Translations under genes and position numbers: made by a program | Part shown: positions 58,054 through 64,000 of the stretch, one piece after another | Position numbering within the stretch: position 1 is the first letter of the stretch | Layout: every line of letters starts with the position of its first letter | Origin: Pseudoalteromonas piscicida | GTDB lineage: Bacteria > Pseudomonadota > Gammaproteobacteria > Enterobacterales > Alteromonadaceae | DNA length: 64,000 nt | Reading direction: 5' to 3' | NCBI RefSeq assembly: GCF_000238315.3 | Contig: NZ_CP011925.1 | Location: 1,116,001 to 1,180,000, forward strand | The notes under the pieces: model-generated | Told to the model about the DNA's origin: nothing | The model's database searches: none | What the model saw: only the letters and a program-made list of their open reading frames with translations

Positions 58054-58434
58054 GGTTTAGTTTATTGTTTTATTTGATGGGTTTTAGTTGTTCTAGAATT
58101 AGACGCTGAAACTCATTATTACCATCACCATCGCAAAATACCACCGCTCCAGATAGCCTATCAATCCTTCTCGTCTAACTTACCAAAATGACTTTGCTAA
58201 AAACACAACCTCTTGTTAAGTCTTAAGCAGTGGAATACTATGCTTATTACCTATTTCGGGAGCAAAAAAGAATAGTGAACTTAAACATTGATTCTTTTCT
58301 GCCTCTCTGTCCATTTCTTAATTTTTTTGAGTGAAAAACACCTAAGTTGAAGTTGCGATTTTATGCGCGTATTTCGATTAATAAAAAGCTTATACATGAA
58401 TTCCTTGGCTGGTAGCCATATATGATTGCTGCCA
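58054..58434. other. 381-base gap
   Basis: No convincing gene, hairpin terminator or repeat is seen. It lies between the ends of the DUF4240 gene and the Gly-rich small gene. Short open frames crossing its right part are shadows of the small gene. Confidence 0.4.
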
Positions 58435-58689
58435 TTAACAACTTCCGCCATCTCCACCATTGCAGCCACCATCCCCTCCTGAATTGCCGAAAAAGCCTCC
58501 CCCATCACCATTCGTTCTGCCCGTATAGTTGCCAGAGCCTCCAAAGGAAGAAGTAACTTTACCAACCAACAAGATTAGCAATAGGCCTGATAAAATGGGA
58601 CTAAAGATCCCTTCAAACCCTGATGAAGAAGAAAAGTCAGTGAAAAATGAGAATAATGCTAACCCTACGACGTAGATTAAAGTTTTCAT
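58435..58689 (-). CDS. Small membrane protein with Gly/Cys-rich tail
   Basis: An 84-residue protein with two hydrophobic segments (residues 3-18 and 30-44) and a tail of Gly, Asp, Ser and two Cys (GGDGGCNGGDGGSC at the end). Such tails recur on small bacterial membrane proteins of unknown role. GCGGA precedes the ATG at a weak spacing. The IS element starts 45 bases upstream of its start codon. Confidence 0.55.
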   Translation of the reverse strand: MKTLIYVVGLALFSFFTDFSSSSGFEGIFSPILSGLLLILLVGKVTSSFGGSGNYTGRTNGDGGGFFGNSGGDGGCNGGDGGSC

Positions 58690-58774
58690 ATTTTCCGCTC
58701 TCTATTGGAGTATCATAGGTTATTAGTACTAATATGTAACTCCACCCAATTTAGTACAGCTATTTCGTAGAATT

Positions 58775-59512
58775 TTATGCAGCCTCAAGATAACCAATTG
58801 GTGTCATATCGCCAAGTGAATCATGTGGTCGCTCATAATTATAAATATCTAACCACTCATCTGTGATTTCACGTACTTCTTGCAGTGACTCAAACAAGTA
58901 TAAATCGAGCACTTCTTCACGATAACTTCGGTTAAACCTTTCCACAAAACCATTTTGGTAAGGACTGCCAGGCTCTATGAATTCCAACTTGATGTCATTT
59001 TTCATTGCCCAATCTTCGAGTACCGTTGAAGTAAATTCTGGACCATTATCCACTCTAATCTGCTTTGGTTTTCCTCGCCAAGCAATAATTTGTTGTAGCG
59101 TTCTAATGACTCGTGCAGAAGTTAAGCTTGTATCGACCTCAATCGCCAGTGCTTGTCGGTTGAAATCATCCAGCACATTCAGTGTTCTAAAACGATGTCC
59201 ATAGATTAATGCGTCACTCATAAAGTCCATTGACCACGATTCATTATGTTGTGTCGGTGCACTTAATGGTTCAGGTGTTCTTGTTGGAACACGGCGCTTT
59301 CCTTTACGTCTCAAGTTTAGTTTTAGCATGCTGTAAACGCGTTCAACACGCTTTTTATTCCACGACTTACCTTTATTACGAAGCCTTTTGAATAGCTTAG
59401 GCAGCCCCCACCTAGGATGGCGCTCTACCAGCGCAAGTAATGCGTCGATAACTTCATCATCTAACGGCCGTTTATGTTTGTAATAAAAAACTGAGCGGCT
59501 TAGCCCTGCCAC
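58775..59512 (-). CDS. IS3-family transposase OrfB (catalytic part)
   Basis: A 245-residue part from a GTG at 59512; the frame is open back to the A6G motif at 59593-59599 and is made as an OrfAB fusion. The integrase core shows the catalytic DDE triad: SMDFMSDALIYG, RVDNGPEFTS and SPYQNGFVERFNRSYREEVL (shortened to QNGFVERFN). An HTH_21-like part (VFYYKHKRPLDDE) precedes it. Confidence 0.94.
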   Translation of the reverse strand: MAGLSRSVFYYKHKRPLDDEVIDALLALVERHPRWGLPKLFKRLRNKGKSWNKKRVERVYSMLKLNLRRKGKRRVPTRTPEPLSAPTQHNESWSMDFMSDALIYGHRFRTLNVLDDFNRQALAIEVDTSLTSARVIRTLQQIIAWRGKPKQIRVDNGPEFTSTVLEDWAMKNDIKLEFIEPGSPYQNGFVERFNRSYREEVLDLYLFESLQEVREITDEWLDIYNYERPHDSLGDMTPIGYLEAA

Positions 59513-59586
59513 TTCACAAGCAAATGCGACGCTGACGTTAAATTGAGCTCTTAAATGCTCTACCCAAGCTCTGCGCCTACTTGTTT

Positions 59587-59853
59587 TTACAGCTTTTTTG
59601 CGATGATATCCTCAAGCATCGAGTGCTTTAGGCTAAGCGTTGCAAACATATCTTTTAGCTTACGGTTTTCTTCTTCAAGCTCTTTGAGGCGTTTAACATC
59701 AGACGCTTCCATACCACCATACTTTGAGCGCCATTTGTAAAATGTACTTTGGCCGATACCGTGTTTACGGCAGATTTCAGGCACAGGAATACCCGCCTCA
59801 GCTTCTTTGATCATGCTGACAATTTGAGTTTCGGTGAACTTGCTTTTTCTCAT
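59587..59853 (-). CDS. IS3-family transposase OrfA
   Basis: An 88-residue helix-turn-helix protein (KFTETQIVSMIKEAEAG, then ICRKHGIGQSTFYKWRSKYGG) with a leucine-zipper part (LKELEEENRKLKDMFA). The slippery AAAAAAG at 59593-59599 lies just before its TAA and lets a -1 shift fuse it to OrfB. Confidence 0.94.
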   Translation of the reverse strand: MRKSKFTETQIVSMIKEAEAGIPVPEICRKHGIGQSTFYKWRSKYGGMEASDVKRLKELEEENRKLKDMFATLSLKHSMLEDIIAKKL

Positions 59854-59923
59854 CGTAAATTTTCCTATTTTAGTTAATGGAAAATTCTACTTATGAACTG
59901 TTTCATTTTTTGGGGGAGTTACA

Positions 59924-60273
59924 AATATACCTTGTAATGCTGAAACCGTCACCGTCCTCTTATAACTGTCTGGCAGGTGAATTCTAAACCTAATAAGTAA
60001 TACTGATCGTAAGCTCATTTATGCACTGGTAAAAATTAGCTGATACTTATACCGTCAGTATCCCTTGGTAATCACGCAAAAAACAGATCAAATATTTACA
60101 CCAATAATTCGCACTTTCAAAAGTCCCCCAGCATTGATGCAAATGGTGGTAGGCGTCACCAATTCCCGTTAACGGCTGAATGAAATTACAGCTATAGGCT
60201 CAGGTATTCTTTGGCAGATAAAAACGCCAAAGTACACGTTCGAGCTATCTGAAGTTCATATTACTTCGTCTTG
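59924..60273. other. 350-base gap right of the IS
   Basis: No gene is seen. One hairpin (CTTTGGC at 60209-60215 with GCCAAAG at 60226-60232, 10-base loop) lies 40 bases after the GNAT stop on the minus strand and could end its transcript, although a T run is missing. Confidence 0.4.
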
Positions 60274-60723
60274 CTAGTACTGCCCTTTTATACGAACCAT
60301 TTCATTCGCATACACTGACTCGCCATTATATTCAGTGAGAAATTCATCAGACACTTCGAATCCGTATGCCTTGTATAACTCCTTTGCAGGCTCATTTGTC
60401 TTGGCGGCAAAAAGGTTCGCCTTGCCGCATATTTGTGACAAAAGGAATTCAAGTATTTTTCTTCCGATTCCGTTTCCTCTAGCACTAGGGCAAACAAATA
60501 GTGCTCTAATCTCTGACCCAAATATTGCTCCAAACCCAAGAATATTCCCATCATCAAAAACGTATATCTTTGATTCCTTCAGCGCTGGTAGTCTCTTTTC
60601 ATCATTTTCTAGAGGCAAGAGCTTAAATGTCTTTTTCTCAAAACGAAGCTCATCCAGTTTAGATTTCGAATAGATCTCAAAAATTCTCGGATAGTCTTCC
60701 TCTGTCAACTCTCGAATATTCAT
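60274..60723 (-). CDS. GNAT-family N-acetyltransferase
   Basis: A 149-residue protein with the GNAT acetyl-CoA loop (VCPSARGNGIGRKILEFLL) and the C-terminal NEPAKELYKAYGFEV region. Substrate unknown. It starts 6 bases after the chemoreceptor stop in the same direction; no strong ribosome site is visible. Confidence 0.87.
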   Translation of the reverse strand: MNIRELTEEDYPRIFEIYSKSKLDELRFEKKTFKLLPLENDEKRLPALKESKIYVFDDGNILGFGAIFGSEIRALFVCPSARGNGIGRKILEFLLSQICGKANLFAAKTNEPAKELYKAYGFEVSDEFLTEYNGESVYANEMVRIKGQY

Positions 60724-60729
60724 AGGGTG

Positions 60730-62724
60730 CTAGCTCTTATCTATTTTAAATATATCCATTGTGCGTTGTAGCGTATCGCTATTTAGTTTCATATCTTTAA
60801 ACAATTCATTTAACGCTTTCGATGTATCTAATTCATGGTTTGCGGCTTCAAGCACTGCGGCGGTGTTTTGTGATATATCGGCGGCGACTTCTGATTGTTC
60901 GCAGGCTGCGGTGGCAACTGAGGTCGTGAGTTTTTCAACATGTGTACTGTGTTCGTTTACTCTGAGCGATACTTTACGCGTTTCTTCTACTTCGTTCATG
61001 GTATTTTGTGTGAGCAGTGTGTTTTCTCTGATTGATTTCACAACGCTTTGGCTTATTTCTGACAAGCTAAGTAACAGTGTGGAAATTTGCTCTGAAGATT
61101 GTTTACTGTTGTTTGCAAGTCCACGCACTTCATCGGCTACAACTGCAAAGCCACGACCGTGCTCGCCTGCGCGGGCTGCTTCTATTGCGGCATTGAGTGC
61201 AAGCAAGTTAGTTTGCTCGGCAACACTGCGAATGGAGTCCAAGATAGTATTTATCTCAGAAACTTGCTTTTCCATACTCGCGGCCATCTCGTCGACGGTG
61301 TTCATACTCATCGAGAGGGTTTTCATGGTGTCTAAGTTCTTTTGGTTGTCTGCAAGTAATTGCTGTGATTCGATGTTAAGTTGGTCGCTGGCATCTAGTG
61401 TATCTTGCGCGAGTTTTGCGATTTCTTGGCTGGTTGCGGCCATTTCTTCTATTGCAACCGCAATGGAAGATGCCATGCCTTGGGTTTTTTGTGCATCCTC
61501 ATTGACATTAGAGGCTGCTAAATGCATTTTTTCGCCAAGCCTTGTACCTACCTGTACGGACTTGGCTAAGCCAACCATTAAATCTTTAAACGCATAAATC
61601 GTATTGTAAATTGACTCGGAGATTTGCCCAAGTTCGTCGCGAGTGTTTAAGCGCATATCTAAAGTTAAGTCGCCCTCTTCAGCTACACGTTTTAATATGC
61701 TTGTTAATTGTGAAAGCTCTGAGCGTAGTGAGCGAATGAGGTGAAAGTTGACGAGCGCGATAAAGCTGAGAACGATGACAAAAAGCACAAACATTAAGAT
61801 ACTTTCAAATGCGATATCTGATTTGTGCTTTTGGCTATCTTTAATTGTCATTTCCCATACGGAATCGAGTTTGGTCTTGAACTTACCGATTAAACTTGTC
61901 GCAGCAGAAAACCACTCGGCACTTGAAGGTAAGCGACTAAAGTCAACTTGCCCTTGGCTTTCAAGAGTATCAAGAATTTGATTGAACGCTTTTGCCTCGC
62001 TTGAAGATAAAATAGTTTGTACGTTGCTTTGGCCTGTGCCTTCGAGTGCGGTTTTTAATTGATGTAATGACATCTCTAGCTGTTGGCGATAGTACTTGAT
62101 ATCGTCTTTGAGGGTGTCTGACATTGCTTTTTTCGCAAGCACACCATTCACTTTGCCACGGATCTGTCCAAGGCGCTCTTTACTTTGGGCAATAAGGAAA
62201 GCAATAGAAAGTTCAGAAGATAGGGTTCTATCTGATACGTAGGCTTGAATTTTTGCAGCCGTATTTAATGAAACTTGATTAAGTTTGCTGTAGTAAGCAA
62301 AGGCATTACTGCCATTCTTCCTGTCGACCTCATCTCTTACGCGGTTCTTATTGGCTTCCACTTCAAAAATATAAGGTAACCACTTTTGTACATTTTTATC
62401 TTTAAGAAACAGTGAAGAGTGAATACTTTTTAGGGTTGATATTGTTTGGTCGGCAATTTCACGTTGCTCGTCGACTTTTCGTTTATTATCACTACTTGGA
62501 TTACCAAGGAACCCTGCCGTTAAGCCGCGCTCTACCGCATGGTGATGCGCTACTTTCTCAATGGCGTCGAGTAAAACGACATAGTTGATATCTTGATCGG
62601 CCGCATTGTACTGTCTCCAGTTATTCAAAACGTTTTTGCCAACTAAAAATAGTAAAAATGCAAGCAGCGAGATAGAACTTATCATCGTGAGCTGCATAAT
62701 CGAAAATCTTTTCAAAATACCCAT
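60730..62724 (-). CDS. Methyl-accepting chemotaxis protein with NIT-like sensor domain
   Basis: A 664-residue chemoreceptor. Membrane segment at about 9-28; a helical periplasmic domain (about 40-300) with the [16 protein letters not shown] motif of nitrate/nitrite-sensing (NIT) domains; second membrane segment (about 305-330); HAMP; and the signalling hairpin with tip [20 protein letters not shown] near residue 510. It should control the CheA kinase and swimming. The ligand is unknown; NIT binding of nitrate is a family inference. GGAGAG precedes the ATG. Confidence 0.92.
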   Translation of the reverse strand: MGILKRFSIMQLTMISSISLLAFLLFLVGKNVLNNWRQYNAADQDINYVVLLDAIEKVAHHHAVERGLTAGFLGNPSSDNKRKVDEQREIADQTISTLKSIHSSLFLKDKNVQKWLPYIFEVEANKNRVRDEVDRKNGSNAFAYYSKLNQVSLNTAAKIQAYVSDRTLSSELSIAFLIAQSKERLGQIRGKVNGVLAKKAMSDTLKDDIKYYRQQLEMSLHQLKTALEGTGQSNVQTILSSSEAKAFNQILDTLESQGQVDFSRLPSSAEWFSAATSLIGKFKTKLDSVWEMTIKDSQKHKSDIAFESILMFVLFVIVLSFIALVNFHLIRSLRSELSQLTSILKRVAEEGDLTLDMRLNTRDELGQISESIYNTIYAFKDLMVGLAKSVQVGTRLGEKMHLAASNVNEDAQKTQGMASSIAVAIEEMAATSQEIAKLAQDTLDASDQLNIESQQLLADNQKNLDTMKTLSMSMNTVDEMAASMEKQVSEINTILDSIRSVAEQTNLLALNAAIEAARAGEHGRGFAVVADEVRGLANNSKQSSEQISTLLLSLSEISQSVVKSIRENTLLTQNTMNEVEETRKVSLRVNEHSTHVEKLTTSVATAACEQSEVAADISQNTAAVLEAANHELDTSKALNELFKDMKLNSDTLQRTMDIFKIDKS

Positions 62725-62957
62725 TCGTCTCTCCGTAGCGCGAGCGTAGATTATTGTTTAATCGAGGTAACTATAGCCCAACAAAATTAAGGTGAGATAT
62801 TTTGTAACAAACATCGTGATAGATTTAGCGTTTTGAGGCAGTAAGGATATGATAAATGTTACTTGAAGTAATTTTTCTGAAAACAAATGGTAATGCAGTG
62901 TTGCTACCTTCTTGTTGCTAATAATGGTATTGGCGTCAAAATTAAATAGAGGAATGT

Positions 62958-63302
62958 ATGAAAGGATTTATCAAACTAATGTTAGTGAGCCTTGCGCTTA
63001 TCTCTTTGAAGTCATATGCGGTTGTATTTACGTGTAAAGGTATCGTGTACGACCTTTACTCAAAAGGTGACAACCGTTATGAAGTAAGGTTTGAGCGTGA
63101 ATCTGGTTTCGACCTTGAGCCTGTTGTTATCTATCCAGAACAGCACTACCTTTTGGCTCCGGTTTTAGATGCTATCCGCGAAGGCGAAAAATACCGCACC
63201 GTATATCGCTTAGTCATTGAAAATAGGGATAGCGGTGACACTCGATGCCACGATGGTGAGAGTGAAAACGCCTTAATCGGTCTTACAAAAGTCATCGATT
63301 AA
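62958..63302 (+). CDS. Small secreted protein of unknown function
   Basis: A 114-residue protein with a signal peptide (cleaved near SYA-VVF) and two Cys (FTCKG, TRCHD) that may form a disulfide. AGAGGA precedes the ATG. No family is recognised. It is monocistronic with its own terminator. Confidence 0.7.
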   Translation: MKGFIKLMLVSLALISLKSYAVVFTCKGIVYDLYSKGDNRYEVRFERESGFDLEPVVIYPEQHYLLAPVLDAIREGEKYRTVYRLVIENRDSGDTRCHDGESENALIGLTKVID

Positions 63303-63307
63303 AAAGC

Positions 63308-63332
63308 AAAAGGCGCCAACGGCGCCTTTTGA
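63308..63332. terminator. Terminator between the small secreted gene and asd
   Basis: A perfect 10-bp stem (AAAAGGCGCC with GGCGCCTTTT, loop AAC) lies between convergent genes. Confidence 0.88.
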
Positions 63333-63334
63333 AA

Positions 63335-64000
63335 TTAACCTGTAATGATCCTTAACATTCTACGAAGTGGCTCTGCCGCCCCCCATAAAAGTTGATCACC
63401 AACAGTAAATGCACTGATATATTTTTCACCCATTGTGAGCTTTCTTATCCTGCCTACAGGAATACTCAGTGTGCCAGTGACATTTACAGGAGTTAGCTCT
63501 TTTGCCGTAATATCACGCTCATTTGGAATAACGCGCACCCATTCATTATGTGCCGCTAGAATTTCCTCTATTTCTTCGACGCTTCGATTTTCACGTAACT
63601 TGATGGTGAGTGCTTGTGAATGACAGCGCATCGCGCCAATTCGTACACACAATCCGTCGATAGGAATAGGTTGCTTTGACGAGCCAAGGATTTTGTTTGC
63701 TTCTACTTGTGCTTTCCACTCTTCTTTACTTTGACCAGACGGCATTGGAACGTCAATCCACGGAATTAAGCTGCCGGCCAACGGCACACCAAATTGATCT
63801 TGTGGTAAAGATTCATCTTTGATTTTTTCCGCCACAAGCTTATCAATTTCTAAGATGGCTGAACTTGGGTTGTCGAGTTGTGCTTTAACCGAGCAGTGGA
63901 TCTCACCCATTTGAGTGATGAGTTCACGCATATTTCTCGCGCCTGCACCTGATGCCGCTTGATAGGTCATTGGGCTCACCCACTCTATTAAGTCTTGCTC
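63335..64000 (-). CDS. asd: Aspartate-semialdehyde dehydrogenase, C-terminal part (cut by window edge)
   Basis: The frame is open from base 64000 down to the stop at 63335-63337, giving about 221 C-terminal residues. Motifs: [19 protein letters not shown], the [16 protein letters not shown] segment with catalytic His, and the end [19 protein letters not shown] as in gammaproteobacterial Asd. The enzyme makes aspartate semialdehyde for lysine, methionine and threonine. The start is outside the window. Confidence 0.93.
   Translation of the reverse strand, partial: EQDLIEWVSPMTYQAASGAGARNMRELITQMGEIHCSVKAQLDNPSSAILEIDKLVAEKIKDESLPQDQFGVPLAGSLIPWIDVPMPSGQSKEEWKAQVEANKILGSSKQPIPIDGLCVRIGAMRCHSQALTIKLRENRSVEEIEEILAAHNEWVRVIPNERDITAKELTPVNVTGTLSIPVGRIRKLTMGEKYISAFTVGDQLLWGAAEPLRRMLRIITG

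Larger units (their letters stand above)
58735..59923 (-). mobile_element. IS3-family insertion sequence (IS407-like), complete
   Basis: A 1,189-base element with terminal repeats that begin TGTAACTCC at both ends and agree at most of the first 25 bases, including ACAG at the inner side. It is flanked by the 4-base direct repeat AATA (58731-58734 and 59924-59927), the target duplication size of the IS407 group. It contains orfA and orfB with a frameshift window; all look intact, so it may be active. Confidence 0.95.

Noticed and set aside
60200..60235. Integron attC site right of the IS
   Set aside because: The hairpin lacks the RYYYAAC/GTTRRRY boxes and no cassette series or integrase is near.
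60761..61597. 278-residue plus-strand frame inside the chemoreceptor gene
   Set aside because: Ser/Ala-rich antisense shadow of the helical signalling domain; no start signals or family.

Overview
The window looks like a piece of chromosome from a marine gammaproteobacterium of the order Alteromonadales, most probably Pseudoalteromonas. The reasons are the moderate-to-low GC, E. coli-like gene pairs (fadD-rnd, ppnN-xni, hisGDCBHAFI, ilvIH), a GlyGly-CTERM secreted protease, an M61 peptidase, TACCAATT-ended miniature repeats, and proteins close to their gammaproteobacterial namesakes. Genus is an inference from gene content. Both edges cut genes: the 3' part of an RND pump at the left and the 3' part of asd at the right.

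Layout. 1-1143: end of an RND efflux permease, then small lipoprotein and unknown genes. 2234-4979: a second-type secD-secF pair without yajC. 5719-5994: HU. 6149-14652 (minus): one long operon led by an ECF sigma factor and its ChrR-type zinc/cupin anti-sigma. It continues with DUF523 and DUF1722 halves, DNA photolyase, an NTF2-like protein, an SDR, a flavoprotein, DUF1365, a cyclopropane-fatty-acid-synthase-like methyltransferase and DUF2878. A TGATCC-N18-TAAT promoter precedes the sigma gene and a second one precedes the neighbouring LON-domain gene, so the set reads as a self-activated photo-oxidative (singlet oxygen) stress regulon combining DNA repair with membrane-lipid modification. 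15366-20813: alkyltransferase-like protein, LysR regulator and a divergent two-gene RND pump. 20900-29916: rnd, fadD, a hydrolase, alkaline phosphatase, tsaB and yoaA. 31694-38888: complete histidine operon with a leader peptide holding six consecutive His codons and a full attenuator. 39108-51806: lipoprotein, a dermatopontin-like secreted protein, GT25, YkvA, M61 peptidase, diguanylate cyclase, ppnN, xni, DUF3192, an HDOD-like protein and isocitrate dehydrogenase. 51841-57397: secreted M6 protease with PKD repeats, then ilvIH behind a branched-chain leader peptide and attenuator. 57547-64000: DUF4240, a Gly/Cys-rich small protein, an intact IS3-family element with a 4-bp target duplication, GNAT, a NIT-type chemoreceptor and the end of asd.

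Most notable: (i) a DUF523-DUF1722 fusion gene is cut by one in-frame TGA where relatives carry Trp, inside the stress operon; (ii) the paired sigma-dependent promoters bring the LON-domain gene into the regulon; (iii) two copies of a ~160-bp MITE abut the 5' ends of yoaA and of an unknown HDOD-like gene; (iv) ilvIH lies behind an attenuator rather than showing the E. coli Lrp-type arrangement; (v) a bacterial dermatopontin-like triple-repeat protein. No CRISPR array, rRNA, tRNA or prophage was seen.
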